A DNA stretch of 24,360 nt from a virus. This document shows positions 13,020-22,086 of the stretch, one piece after another. A program made the position numbers and the translations under genes. The notes under the pieces were generated by a model. That model ran no database searches. It saw nothing but the letters and a program-made list of their open reading frames with translations, and was not told the origin of the DNA. The stretch covers positions 1-24,360 of the IMG/VR virus record IMGVR_UViG_3300025586_000025. One strand, 5' to 3'. The first letter of the stretch is position 1, and each line of letters begins with the position of its first letter.

Positions 13020-14881
13020 TGGCAAAACCAAAAGATTTAACACCACAGTTTCCCATATTAAGTGCAGAAGAAGAAATCATCGTTTCTGGTGTTCAGTCTT
13101 TTAGTGATTTTGTCGGACAACAAAATATAAATACACCGATAAAAGTTCAGCAAAACCACGTAGAGTCTGCTGATTTTCTAACTGGCTCTACAGGGTGGCG
13201 ATTTGATGCTGTTGGAAACTTAGAAGCTAATGACGGAAACTTTAGGGGAGATATAACAGGAGCTTCAGGAACTTTCAGTGGAACAATTACTGCGACAACA
13301 GGTTCAATAGGTGGTTGGTCTATATCAGCCGATGCAATTTTCAAAGACGGAGCAACAGATATTCTTTCAGCAGGTATGGCACCTGTGGATTATCCTTTTT
13401 ATGCTGGGAAGAAATATGTTGATAGGGCGACAGCACCTTTTAAAGTAGAACCAAGCGGAAAAATGACTTGCACAGATATTGTTGCGACAGGAGTTATCAA
13501 CGCACAAAGTGGTTATTTATCGGCTGGAGTTTATGTTGATACAGTCAATGGGCTTCTCTGCGAAAGTGGTGGGTTGAATGTCGGAAATGCTGGGCATATT
13601 AGAGGAGGTCAAACCGATTATGAAACAGGCACTGGGTTTTTCTTAGGATATTCTACAGATGCCTATAAATTCTCAATAGGAAATGCTACTGATTATCTAA
13701 AATGGGACGGAACAAATGTAAAACTGCTTTGTAGTTCAGCAAATGCTATTCATATTCAATATGGTTCAGATATTCTTTTGGAACACGGGGGAGATATTAA
13801 GTTTACTTCTGTAACTGCTCCGACTGCTTGTACTGCAACATTAGCTGGATTAGGAGCTGGAAATGTTGATAATGGAGAACATATTTACAAAATAACTTAT
13901 GTAAATGAAGCAGGTGAAACAGAATTAGGAGTAGCATCAAATACTGTTACTGTTGTGGATAAATCTTCTAACGGAAAAGTTTCTTTAACAAACATCCCCT
14001 TAAGTTTATCCAATTCAGTAATTTCTAGAAAAATATATCGTACTTGGGGTTTTGGAACTTCATTCCATTTACTTGCAACAATATCTGACAACACAACCAC
14101 AACTTATACAGATAATACATCAGATGCAGATTTATCTGTGGAAGAAGCTACATTTATAGAAAATAATAGTTTTGGAAAAATATTTGTTGATGGGGTTGTA
14201 ATTGTAAATTTAAGTTCATCTAATTCTTTTATAGGTCAAAAATCTGGGAACGACACTACCACAGGAGTTGGAAATTCTTTTATAGGTTATTCTGTTGGAG
14301 AATCTAATACTACTGGTACTTTCAACACGGGTGTTGGTTTTGGTGTTTTAAACAAGAATACAAGTGGATATTTTAATACATCAGTTGGATATCATTCACT
14401 AAAAGTTAATACAACTGGACGACATAACACTTGTATAGGAGTAAATGCTCTTTATACTAATATAGCGGGATATGACAACACAGCTATTGGAACTCAAGCT
14501 TTAAGTCAAAATTTTGTTGGTCATCAAAATACTGCTATTGGAAGAGTTTCACTATATAGTAATTCAACTGGTCATAGAAATATTGGTTTAGGACATTATG
14601 CTGGTTTTTATGAAACAGGTTCAGATGCTTTTTATGTAAATAATCAGAATAGAACAAACACAGCAGGAGATAAAGCAAAATCACTTCTTTATGGGGTGAT
14701 GGCGGCAGCGGCTGCAGACCAAAAACTTACAATAAACGCATTACTTAATTTATCAGTATCAAAAACACCAGCTAGTTCAGGAGCAACTGGGGTAGCAGGA
14801 GATATTGCTTGGGATGCTTCCTATATTTATGTATGCACAGCCACAGATAATTGGGAGAGAGTTGGAATTGCTACTTGGTAA
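13019..14881 (+). CDS. Tail fibre / receptor-binding protein
   Basis: A 620-residue modular protein. N-terminal: SGVQSFSDFVGQQ then GWRFDAVGNLEANDGNFRGDI and SGTFSGTITATTGSIGGWSI, patterns of phage tail-tip and fibre stalks. Middle (about 265-385): a fibronectin-III-like segment with HIYKITYVNEAGETELG. Then (about 401-543) about five 22-residue repeats of the NTxxGxxxLxxNTTGxx type, like the beta-roll head of trimeric autotransporter adhesins. C-terminal: TGVAGDIAWDASYIYVCTATDNWERVG, a common fibre tip. It should bind the host surface. It starts on the TAATG overlap with the hub gene. Repetitive fibres of this kind vary rapidly. Confidence 0.75.
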   Translation: MAKPKDLTPQFPILSAEEEIIVSGVQSFSDFVGQQNINTPIKVQQNHVESADFLTGSTGWRFDAVGNLEANDGNFRGDITGASGTFSGTITATTGSIGGWSISADAIFKDGATDILSAGMAPVDYPFYAGKKYVDRATAPFKVEPSGKMTCTDIVATGVINAQSGYLSAGVYVDTVNGLLCESGGLNVGNAGHIRGGQTDYETGTGFFLGYSTDAYKFSIGNATDYLKWDGTNVKLLCSSANAIHIQYGSDILLEHGGDIKFTSVTAPTACTATLAGLGAGNVDNGEHIYKITYVNEAGETELGVASNTVTVVDKSSNGKVSLTNIPLSLSNSVISRKIYRTWGFGTSFHLLATISDNTTTTYTDNTSDADLSVEEATFIENNSFGKIFVDGVVIVNLSSSNSFIGQKSGNDTTTGVGNSFIGYSVGESNTTGTFNTGVGFGVLNKNTSGYFNTSVGYHSLKVNTTGRHNTCIGVNALYTNIAGYDNTAIGTQALSQNFVGHQNTAIGRVSLYSNSTGHRNIGLGHYAGFYETGSDAFYVNNQNRTNTAGDKAKSLLYGVMAAAAADQKLTINALLNLSVSKTPASSGATGVAGDIAWDASYIYVCTATDNWERVGIATW

Positions 14882-15016
14882 TTATCAATAAAAAATATAA
14901 AGAAAAATTCCAAAAAAACATAGAAATTAAAATCAAAGTAAAAATCAAAGACTGTTTAAAACCAAACTTATAATCAATACAAAACTTTTTAATAGACTTA
15001 ATCATAAACAAATAAT
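14882..15016 (+). other. A-rich spacer with no feature seen
   Basis: 135 bases, nearly all A and T, between the tail-fibre and the next small gene. There is no ATG-initiated frame of note, no GC-rich hairpin with T-run and no good promoter. A short direct repeat AAATCAAAG occurs twice. Confidence 0.4.
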
Positions 15017-15196
15017 ATGAAAAAAGAAAAAACACAAAAAGCACCAAAAGTAGAAGCACCAAAAATGAGACAAATCATTATTGAAACAGACGGAACAAAT
15101 ATCAATTTAGTCAAAGCAGAAGTAGCAGGTAAATTAGAGTTAGTCGCAATTTTAAATATTCTGTTAAACGATATGAATAAACCAGAGCAAAAATAA
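15017..15196 (+). CDS. Hypothetical small protein (59 aa)
   Basis: The frame begins after AATAATATG and ends at TAA 15194-15196. The product has a basic, proline-containing start (MKKEKTQKAPKVEAPKM) and a compact end RQIIIETDGTNINLVKAEVAGKLELVAILNILLND, with the strand-turn-strand-helix pattern of a small alpha/beta domain. I associate IIIETDG...KAEVAG...L with small conserved phage proteins next to tail genes in Patescibacteria-type sequences, function unknown. No metal site or signal peptide. Confidence 0.6.
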   Translation: MKKEKTQKAPKVEAPKMRQIIIETDGTNINLVKAEVAGKLELVAILNILLNDMNKPEQK

Positions 15197-15219
15197 TTAT
15201 CAATTAAATATATTAAAAT

Positions 15220-17493
15220 ATGGCATACACAGCAAAAAAGAAAGCAGATGGGAACTATGAAGTTTTCAAAGACGGAGCAAGAATATCCACTGGCTCTGTG
15301 GGTGCTTTAGCACAATATGGGTTATCTGCAACTAAATTAAGTTCGACACCATCCACTTCTCCAAAGGTTGATTGGAATAATTTATATCAAACATATAAAA
15401 CAAAAGCAGAACAACAAAATTGGTCGTGGTTTTGGATTGGTTCTGATACAAATACTGCCGATAGAAGATATTACAGAAAAGAAAATAACCAATGGATACA
15501 AAAAGGAAGCCAATCAGAGGCACAACAATATTATACTGCACCTAAACCAACCCCTACCCCAACTCCAACAACACAAATCCCTTTTACATCAGCAGATAGA
15601 TATAATCCAAACACTGGTCAAATAAATCCAGGGTATATAGAACCTGCAACTAATAAATATAATCAAAACACTGGACAATTAAATCCTAGTTATGTTGAAC
15701 CCACAACAACCCCCACCCCAACACCAACTCCTGCTCCAACTCCAACTGCTCCAACACCTCAAACACAAACTTCTATATATCAAGGAGTTTCAGTTTTTGA
15801 TTATTTAAAATCAGTTGGACAAGACCCATATTTTAATTCAAGAAAAAAGTTAGCCCAAGAGCGTGGAATAAAAAATTATACAAGTTCTGCCCAACAAAAT
15901 ACTCAACTTTTGGGAATGTTAAGAAATGCTGAAACACCAACACAACCAACAGCAACAACACCTCAAACTTCAACCTATCAAGGAACTTCTATTGTTGATT
16001 ATCTAAAATCAACAGGACAAGCCAGTGATTATTCTACAAGGTCAAAATTAGCCCAAGAAAAAGGAATTTCAGGATACACAGGAACGGCAGAACAGAATAC
16101 TCAACTTTTAGGAACTTTGAAAAGTGCTGGAACTCCAACAGATACTCCGATAGCAACAGCAACCCCAACACCTCTCCCCAATGTTTTAACCCCAGACCAA
16201 CAAACAGAATACTTTTCTACACAAGGACAATCAGCAACACCCCTATCCCCGACCGACTGGCTAAAATCTAAAACAGTTATAAACAAAGACTCAATCTCAA
16301 AGATGCCGTCAGTAGTAGATACACCAGCCCCCTCCACAGGAACTACTCCTGAACTACCTATCCCACAAGTAGGAAATATTCAAGATGCTTTCGGTGTTTC
16401 AATGCAAAGTAAAGTAGATACAGCACGAACTACACTAGAAAATACATATAAAACACAATTAGAAGATTTAGAAAAACAAAGGACAGAAAGCCAACAAAAT
16501 ATTGACGAACTTACATCTTTGCAAGGAGAAGGAGTTGAAGATGTTGAAGATTTAATGCAACCCTTTAGAGAAAAACTTGAAAACGCAGAAAGAGAAAGAC
16601 TTTATATAAATGAAAACTTTGAAGCAAATCAAAAACTAACCAACGAATTAGAAACTCTTTTAACCGAAGGTAACGAACTTATAAGACAACAAAAAGAAAT
16701 CACTGGCTTATCAGCGATTAGAAACCCACGAATAGACAAAACTATATCAGATGTCAATGCTAGAGCAGGTGTTATTGAAGCCGTAATGAGTGCTAGGAAC
16801 GGGCAAATCTCTCAGGCTTACAATATGATAGATAGAAGTATAAATGCTATTACAGCCGATAAACAAGACCAACTAACTTATTACAGCACTTTATTTAACT
16901 TCTATGAAAGTCAAAAAGATGCCGAGGGTAATAAACTCACTACACTAACAAATGAAAAGAAATCTTTCTTAAATGCTCAAATAGGACTATTAGAAAATGA
17001 TATGGCTCAAGCACAAAACAATGCAGATTACATTAAAGAGTTAATGACAGACCCAGACTCAGCTTCGTTTATGGCTAAAGCAGGTGTAACCCTAAACGAC
17101 TCACCAGAAACAGTAAACCAAAAAATGGCTCAAGAAAGTCAAAGACAAGAAGTAGAAAACTTCAAGAATGAAAAGTTAGATGAGGGTTATACTTTCGTTC
17201 CATACGGAAATGGAAACACTACATTCAGTGTAGGGGGTAAAAACTTGAGTTTTAATGCTCCAGTCAAAGAAGTAAGTGGAACAACCCCATCATCATACAA
17301 AGAGTGGCAACTTGCTGGAAGTCCGGGAACTTATAAAGATTGGCTAAAGAAAGATGACACACCTAGTTCAACTGATTTAAAACAATTTATAAACAAACAA
17401 ATCGCTACACCAGAATTCCAAGCACTATCAGATGAAGATAAAGACTTTTATATTCGTTCACAAGGAGGAGACCCTTATGACTTTGGTTTTTAA
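15220..17493 (+). CDS. Large virion/ejection protein with wall-type repeats
   Basis: A 757-residue protein. Residues 1-100: small N-terminal domain with YQTYKTKAEQQNWSWFWIG. 105-195: Pro/Thr linkers around a repeated NPNTGQINPGYIEP / NQNTGQLNPSYVEP motif. 185-305: two copies of a roughly 55-residue module, YQGVSVFDYLKSVGQ..ERGIKNYT...QNTQLLGML and YQGTSIVDYLKSTGQ..EKGISGYT...QNTQLLGTL, similar as I recall to modules in Gram-positive wall hydrolases. 400-620: long coiled coil (ENTYKTQLEDLEKQRTES). C-terminal: EWQLAGSPGTYKDWLKK. No catalytic motif is visible. It heads three huge proteins in the position of ejection proteins (compare P22 gp7/gp20/gp16), so a role in crossing the host envelope is likely. 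Confidence 0.65.
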   Translation: MAYTAKKKADGNYEVFKDGARISTGSVGALAQYGLSATKLSSTPSTSPKVDWNNLYQTYKTKAEQQNWSWFWIGSDTNTADRRYYRKENNQWIQKGSQSEAQQYYTAPKPTPTPTPTTQIPFTSADRYNPNTGQINPGYIEPATNKYNQNTGQLNPSYVEPTTTPTPTPTPAPTPTAPTPQTQTSIYQGVSVFDYLKSVGQDPYFNSRKKLAQERGIKNYTSSAQQNTQLLGMLRNAETPTQPTATTPQTSTYQGTSIVDYLKSTGQASDYSTRSKLAQEKGISGYTGTAEQNTQLLGTLKSAGTPTDTPIATATPTPLPNVLTPDQQTEYFSTQGQSATPLSPTDWLKSKTVINKDSISKMPSVVDTPAPSTGTTPELPIPQVGNIQDAFGVSMQSKVDTARTTLENTYKTQLEDLEKQRTESQQNIDELTSLQGEGVEDVEDLMQPFREKLENAERERLYINENFEANQKLTNELETLLTEGNELIRQQKEITGLSAIRNPRIDKTISDVNARAGVIEAVMSARNGQISQAYNMIDRSINAITADKQDQLTYYSTLFNFYESQKDAEGNKLTTLTNEKKSFLNAQIGLLENDMAQAQNNADYIKELMTDPDSASFMAKAGVTLNDSPETVNQKMAQESQRQEVENFKNEKLDEGYTFVPYGNGNTTFSVGGKNLSFNAPVKEVSGTTPSSYKEWQLAGSPGTYKDWLKKDDTPSSTDLKQFINKQIATPEFQALSDEDKDFYIRSQGGDPYDFGF

Positions 17494-17505
17494 TTATATT
17501 AAACT

Positions 17506-19479
17506 ATGTTATCAGTAACAGAATGGAAACAAAATAAAACAACGACAACTCCAGTTCAGAACACTGGTTTTCAGAGTGTTTCAGATTGGAAATCATCTTC
17601 CTCTAACAAAATAAGAACTCTCACTAGAGAAGCAGAATTAGCTAAAGTAGAAGCAGATAAAGGTTTTGGTTTTATGGACATTATAAAAGGAATACCAAAG
17701 GCAGTTTATGATGTTTATAGTCCCATTGTTAAAAGAATGGTTCCAGTTTATACAGAACCAACAAAAGTAGCGATAGAAAGAGGAAAAGAATTTGTATCAA
17801 GTTTAACTTCTGCCGATAAAACAGCCGAAACAGTAGCAAAAGGTTTGGAAGCAGGAGTATCAGCAGTTAGCACTGTATTTACACCTATTTCAGCAGTATT
17901 TGAAGAAGCTGATAAGGTGCCTGTATTTAGAGAAGCGGCACAACTTCTTTCTATGCCGTTTGAAGCAGGAGCAATTACAGGAAGTTTCTTTGCTGATAGA
18001 TTTGTAGATGTATTACCTGTTTCAAAGGAGAACAAAGATATTTTAAGACCTGCTATGGAAGAAGTAGGAAGCACGGTTGGAATGATATGGATAGGTGGAA
18101 AAGTAATGAAAACTCTAACTAAAGGAGAACCTTTAACCAAAGAAAAAATAGCAGAGTTTAAAAAAGAAGGAGAGTCCGTTCCTAAAACTATTAAAGTAAT
18201 AGAAAAACAACAAGCAGAAGTTAAACCAGTAGAAACTGCCAAACCTTTATCAGTTAAAGAATGGCAAGAAAAAGGAAAACCTACTGTTGAAAAGGCAGAA
18301 AAACCAACCACAACCCTACAACAAGAAGCAAAGAAGTTTATTGATGAAGGTAAAAGTGCTGATGAGTTTATTGAGGCACAACCTAAGGTTTATCACGGAA
18401 GTTTAGAAGGTCGTGTAACTAAGTTAGAAGATAAACCATTTTTTGTATCACCAGATAAAAATATGGCTAGAAGTTATGGAAAAGAAATTAGTAACTTTTA
18501 TTTAAAAGATGGTAAGAAAGCTGATTTACAAGATGTGGAACTTCTAAAAAAAGTTGTTGGAATTGAAAATTATAACAAAGGAGAAAGTATATTTAAAAAA
18601 TTAAATATTCAGACACAAGAAAAAGTATTAAAGAATAATTTAAGTGGATTAAAAAGAGATTTTCTATCAAAGAGTGATGAAAGTTTATTGAGTGATTATT
18701 TGTTTGTTGAAAAACCAACTAATACAGCAGTGGTTTTCAGACAAAAACAAATTCAAGATAAGTTAAAAAAGCTTGGTTTTGATTATTATGAAAATCGCAC
18801 AGGTTATGGAGATACAGATTTCGGTGCTTCTTATATGGGAAGTCAAAAACCAGAAATAATTGTTTTAAATAAAGATATATTAAAAACAAAATCCCAACTA
18901 AAAGACATATACAATAAAGCAAAAGAAATTCCAGTAGAACCAAAAGGAAAAGTATCAGGAGTAGCCAAAAGTATAGAAGCTAAAGCAATAGAACAAGGAT
19001 TGATAGAAAAAGGTTTTGATAAACTAGCAGAATATGACCCAGTAACTATTAAAGAACAATCTAAGTTAGTTTCTGATATAATGTCAAAAGATATTGAAAT
19101 GGCTAAAAGGATAGCATTAGGACAAGAACCACTACCAAAAGGGGTAAAAGGTGCTTCGATATTTCAAGCAATGGAAGATTATGCAATGAAAACAAAAGAC
19201 GGAAAGTTAGCATTAGATATAGCAAATTCCCCAATAGCAACAGAAATAAGCACAGCAGGACAGACATTAAGATTATCAGCAGAAAGAACACAAGATACTG
19301 CTACTGCCAAAATAAGAGAAATTAAAAAAGAACGAGAGAAAGCTGTTGAAAAGAAGTTGAAAGGTAAGAAACCAAAGAAAGTAAAAGATAGTATAAATAA
19401 GTCGTTAAAAGAAAAGTCGAAAAAAGCTAAACCAAATAAATATGATTTAGCCAATTTATTAGATAAAATCGTTTGTTAA
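17506..19479 (+). CDS. Ejection-type polyvalent protein with ART-like domain
   Basis: A 657-residue protein. Residues 1-30 hold short SVTEWK / SVSDWK motifs, echoed by SVKEWQ near 250. Residues 90-210 are Ala/Val-rich and amphipathic (VSAVSTVFTPISAVF, AGAITGSFFADRF, VGSTVGMIWIGGKVMK), possibly membrane-interacting. Residues about 294-460 look like an ADP-ribosyltransferase: KVYHGSLEGR (His), FFVSPDKNMARSYG (Tyr after Ala), and QKPEIIVLNKDILK (Glu), the H-Y-E order of ART domains in phage polyvalent proteins. The C-terminal third is helical and very basic (KKLKGKKPKKVKDS). Such proteins are packaged and injected, and modify host targets. The ART call is from motifs only; activity is not shown. 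Confidence 0.65.
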   Translation: MLSVTEWKQNKTTTTPVQNTGFQSVSDWKSSSSNKIRTLTREAELAKVEADKGFGFMDIIKGIPKAVYDVYSPIVKRMVPVYTEPTKVAIERGKEFVSSLTSADKTAETVAKGLEAGVSAVSTVFTPISAVFEEADKVPVFREAAQLLSMPFEAGAITGSFFADRFVDVLPVSKENKDILRPAMEEVGSTVGMIWIGGKVMKTLTKGEPLTKEKIAEFKKEGESVPKTIKVIEKQQAEVKPVETAKPLSVKEWQEKGKPTVEKAEKPTTTLQQEAKKFIDEGKSADEFIEAQPKVYHGSLEGRVTKLEDKPFFVSPDKNMARSYGKEISNFYLKDGKKADLQDVELLKKVVGIENYNKGESIFKKLNIQTQEKVLKNNLSGLKRDFLSKSDESLLSDYLFVEKPTNTAVVFRQKQIQDKLKKLGFDYYENRTGYGDTDFGASYMGSQKPEIIVLNKDILKTKSQLKDIYNKAKEIPVEPKGKVSGVAKSIEAKAIEQGLIEKGFDKLAEYDPVTIKEQSKLVSDIMSKDIEMAKRIALGQEPLPKGVKGASIFQAMEDYAMKTKDGKLALDIANSPIATEISTAGQTLRLSAERTQDTATAKIREIKKEREKAVEKKLKGKKPKKVKDSINKSLKEKSKKAKPNKYDLANLLDKIVC

Positions 19480-19481
19480 TT

Positions 19482-19580
19482 ATGGAAACTGAAACACTAA
19501 ATGAATTAGATACATTTTTTAAAATCTTCGTTGGAATGGTCGTAGTGATGTTAATACTTAATAGATTAGGATTATTATAA
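19482..19580 (+). CDS. Single-span membrane peptide (32 aa)
   Basis: A 32-residue frame between two large genes, joined on both sides (TAATTATG before, TAATATG after). The product, METETLNELDTFFKIF onward, has an acidic N-terminus and one hydrophobic segment (residues 13-32, FKIFVGMVVVMLILNRLGLL) that would span a membrane. Holins are usually longer with more charge at the end, so a holin role is only a possibility; an ejection-pore or structural peptide is equally likely given its place inside the ejection-protein cluster. Confidence 0.6.
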   Translation: METETLNELDTFFKIFVGMVVVMLILNRLGLL

Positions 19581-19581
19581 T

Positions 19582-21678
19582 ATGTTTTGTTTACCAAAAG
19601 AATTTTTAATAAAGATAAAAAAAGCCATAAACGATGGCAAATTTGATATGGAAAAGTTCAACACTACTTCTGCTATAAGAAGAGAGATGTTGGCTGAGAT
19701 AGTGGGAAAGGAAAACGCTAAAGAAGTTAATTTACTCTATGAAAAGAAACTACTTCTAAAGAACCAAGAAACAGCAATGTATAAATTTGTTGAAGATGTT
19801 GCTGGTATTTCTGCAGAAGCTAAATTAGATTTATCAGCTAAGATAAAGCAAACTTATGCAGATAAGAATAGAAGATTATACGAACCCAAAGAAGGCGAAA
19901 ACTTTTTAAATGAATTAGCAAGTGATATTTATTCAAGAAAATATAAAACGGAAGTATCTCTTTCAGAAGCACAGGATATAACTGAATTAGCACAGGATAT
20001 GAAAGTTGCAAAGGCAAAAATGAAAGAGGACTTTACTTGGAAAAATAAGAAAGACGGTATTGAGTATGGTGCTTCTAAAGTAGCATTGGATAATTATATT
20101 GGAGCATTGAAAACTGAAGCAATAAAAAGTGAATTTATAAGTCCATTAAAAGAAAAAGGAGTTGGAGATAAATTAGGTGCAGTAGTTCAAGATGCAAAAG
20201 TTTCAGTAAACTTCATTGCAGAGAACTCAAGGTCATTAGTTGCATCTCTTGATAACTCCTTATGGTTTAGGCAAGGATTTAGAGCTTTAATGGACCCAAG
20301 ATTTTCAAAAATATGGGCAAAGGACTTCGCAACTTCTTGGAAAGATATATTTACTACTATGAGGGGACAAATCGGTAAAGGTGCTACACCTAAAGAGATG
20401 TTTTTAGGAAAAGATGCTATTAAGGCTGGTGGATTAGTTAAAGATAGTGTTCTTGCAGAGGGATATTCAAGACAAAACTATCTTAATGGAAAATACCAAG
20501 GTAAAGCAGGAGAAGGAAAGGCAGGAACTAAACTTGATATAGGAATAAGAGAAGAAGAGTTTTTAACATCAAGACCAGCACAAATACCTATTTTAGGTAG
20601 ATTTTTCAAAGGTTCGGAGGTTGCTTACGAAGTAGGAGCTATAAGATTAAGAATGGATATAGCTGATAAGGTTTATAAATGGGCAGAAAAGAATGGGGTA
20701 GATATGAAAGATAACAAAATAATTGGAGATTTAAACGAAGTAGTTAATGGAATGACTGGTAGAGGTTCGTTTGGTAGGGGAGCAGGTAACATAGAAAAAG
20801 GAGTAAACAAAGCATTTTTCTCTATTAAATTCTTTAAATCTAATTTGGACTTTCTTACTCTACATCAAGGAAGATTAAGCACACCAGCAACAAAATTAGC
20901 CGCCACAAACCTATTAAATACAGTTGCTACAACTGGTTTAGTATTAGAAATGGCTAAAAGATTAAACCCAGAAGATAATAAAGACATATATAACCCAACT
21001 AGCACAAACTTTGGAAAAATAAGGTGGGGAAATATGACATTTGATATGACACACGGAGCTGGAAGTATTGTTGTTGCTATGTCAAGAATTTTAACCCAAC
21101 AATCAACAAGTGGAACTACTGGAATAACAAAACCACTTGGAGAAGGTTTCGGCTCACAAACAGGAATGGATGTATTATGGAACTTTACAGAAAATAAGTT
21201 TTCTCCAATGTTTTCTGTTATTAAGGAAGTCGTAAAACAAGAAACATTTGATAGAGAAAAACCAACTATTAAGGGAGAAATAGGAAACTTAACTATCCCT
21301 ATTATAGTTCAGAATGTTGATGAGTTTAAAAACGAAAGTGTAGCAAAACAGGTTATTGCCTTTATTGCTGACGGAGTAGGAATAAGCACAAGTGCTTATT
21401 ATCCAACAACTAGTTGGGCAGAAAATACAAGTGATGAGATGACACAATTTAAAGAAAAAGTAGGAGGGGATAAATTTCAAGAAGCAAATGATAAATATAA
21501 TGAGAAATACAATGAGTGGTTTACAGATATTAAGAAGAATGAAGAGTATTTAAATCTTTCTGATGAAGATAAACAAAGGGTTATCACAAAAAAGAAGGGA
21601 GAAATAAAAGGTTTTATACTTAGACAATATGGTTTCAGAAAAGAAAGAGTTAAACCAACAAAGTTACCATCTTTCTAA
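19582..21678 (+). CDS. Large ejection-type protein (698 aa)
   Basis: A 698-residue, mainly helical protein, third of the long series. N-terminal third: charged helices (ISAEAKLDLSAKIKQTYADKNRRLYEP). Middle (about 205-300): FIAENSRSLVASLDNSLWFRQGFRALMDPRFSKIWAKDFATSWKD, a pattern I associate with a C-terminal domain of large phage polyvalent proteins, then GRFFKGSEVAYEVGAIRLRMDIADKVYKW. A glycine-rich turn GMTGRGSFGRGAGN follows, then a hydrophobic segment LAATNLLNTVATTGLVLEMA (about 435-455) and NFGKIRWGNMTFDMTHGAGSIVVAMSRIL. The tail is charged helix. No catalytic motif. Together with the two genes before it, it fits an injected internal-virion protein set. Confidence 0.6.
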   Translation: MFCLPKEFLIKIKKAINDGKFDMEKFNTTSAIRREMLAEIVGKENAKEVNLLYEKKLLLKNQETAMYKFVEDVAGISAEAKLDLSAKIKQTYADKNRRLYEPKEGENFLNELASDIYSRKYKTEVSLSEAQDITELAQDMKVAKAKMKEDFTWKNKKDGIEYGASKVALDNYIGALKTEAIKSEFISPLKEKGVGDKLGAVVQDAKVSVNFIAENSRSLVASLDNSLWFRQGFRALMDPRFSKIWAKDFATSWKDIFTTMRGQIGKGATPKEMFLGKDAIKAGGLVKDSVLAEGYSRQNYLNGKYQGKAGEGKAGTKLDIGIREEEFLTSRPAQIPILGRFFKGSEVAYEVGAIRLRMDIADKVYKWAEKNGVDMKDNKIIGDLNEVVNGMTGRGSFGRGAGNIEKGVNKAFFSIKFFKSNLDFLTLHQGRLSTPATKLAATNLLNTVATTGLVLEMAKRLNPEDNKDIYNPTSTNFGKIRWGNMTFDMTHGAGSIVVAMSRILTQQSTSGTTGITKPLGEGFGSQTGMDVLWNFTENKFSPMFSVIKEVVKQETFDREKPTIKGEIGNLTIPIIVQNVDEFKNESVAKQVIAFIADGVGISTSAYYPTTSWAENTSDEMTQFKEKVGGDKFQEANDKYNEKYNEWFTDIKKNEEYLNLSDEDKQRVITKKKGEIKGFILRQYGFRKERVKPTKLPSF

Positions 21679-21791
21679 ACAGATAAACAGTAAGCAATAA
21701 GATAAACTAAATAGATAATGGGACATATTAATATAATCCAACCATTTTCTTTTAAGTTAAACATAGTTCATTTAAAGTTAAATAATAAGTG

Positions 21792-21992
21792 TTAGTGCCA
21801 CTTCACGACTCCCTTGCAAGCAGGGTAAAGTGAACAACCTAAAAAGTCTCCGTATTTGCTTTGTCTTAAAACAAGCTTTCCTTTTTTGCAAAATGGACAT
21901 ATATCATTGTCTTTTGCTTCAGGGATAGTCTTTGCTTTACTTTTAATCTTCGGTATATGTATTCTCATTGATGTTCCTATACTTCCTTTCAT
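21792..21992 (-). CDS. Topoisomerase-type C4 zinc-finger protein
   Basis: The only gene on the minus strand, 66 residues. A basic N-terminus (RIHIPKIKSKAKT) leads to CPFCKKGKLVLRQSKYGDFLGCSLYPACKG, cysteines at 32, 35, 53 and 59. This is the C4 zinc finger found in tandem at the end of type IA DNA topoisomerases and as a stand-alone module in some phage and plasmid proteins; it binds single-stranded DNA. There is no topoisomerase catalytic domain. It faces away from the structured region at 22087, with which it may share a divergent control region. Its opposite orientation and unrelated content suggest an acquired single-gene unit (moron). No Shine-Dalgarno. Confidence 0.8.
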   Translation of the reverse strand: MKGSIGTSMRIHIPKIKSKAKTIPEAKDNDICPFCKKGKLVLRQSKYGDFLGCSLYPACKGVVKWH

Positions 21993-22051
21993 ATTTAGTT
22001 AAAAGTTAGTTAATAATTGAGTTCCTTGCATAAAGAGCTTACCCGTTAATA

Positions 22052-22080
22052 TTACAGTAAAAAAAGAGGTTTTGTATAAT
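22052..22080 (+). promoter_or_regulatory. Promoter of the noncoding region
   Basis: TTACAG (22052-22057), 17-base spacer, perfect TATAAT (22075-22080). Predicted start near 22087. No reading frame of useful length follows on this strand for over 600 bases. Confidence 0.6.
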
Positions 22081-22086
22081 GAAATT

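Noticed and set aside
17748-18311. 187-codon minus-strand frame and other long reverse frames
   Set aside because: They lie opposite well-supported + strand genes and have unnatural composition rich in Ser and Phe, as expected of antisense shadows.
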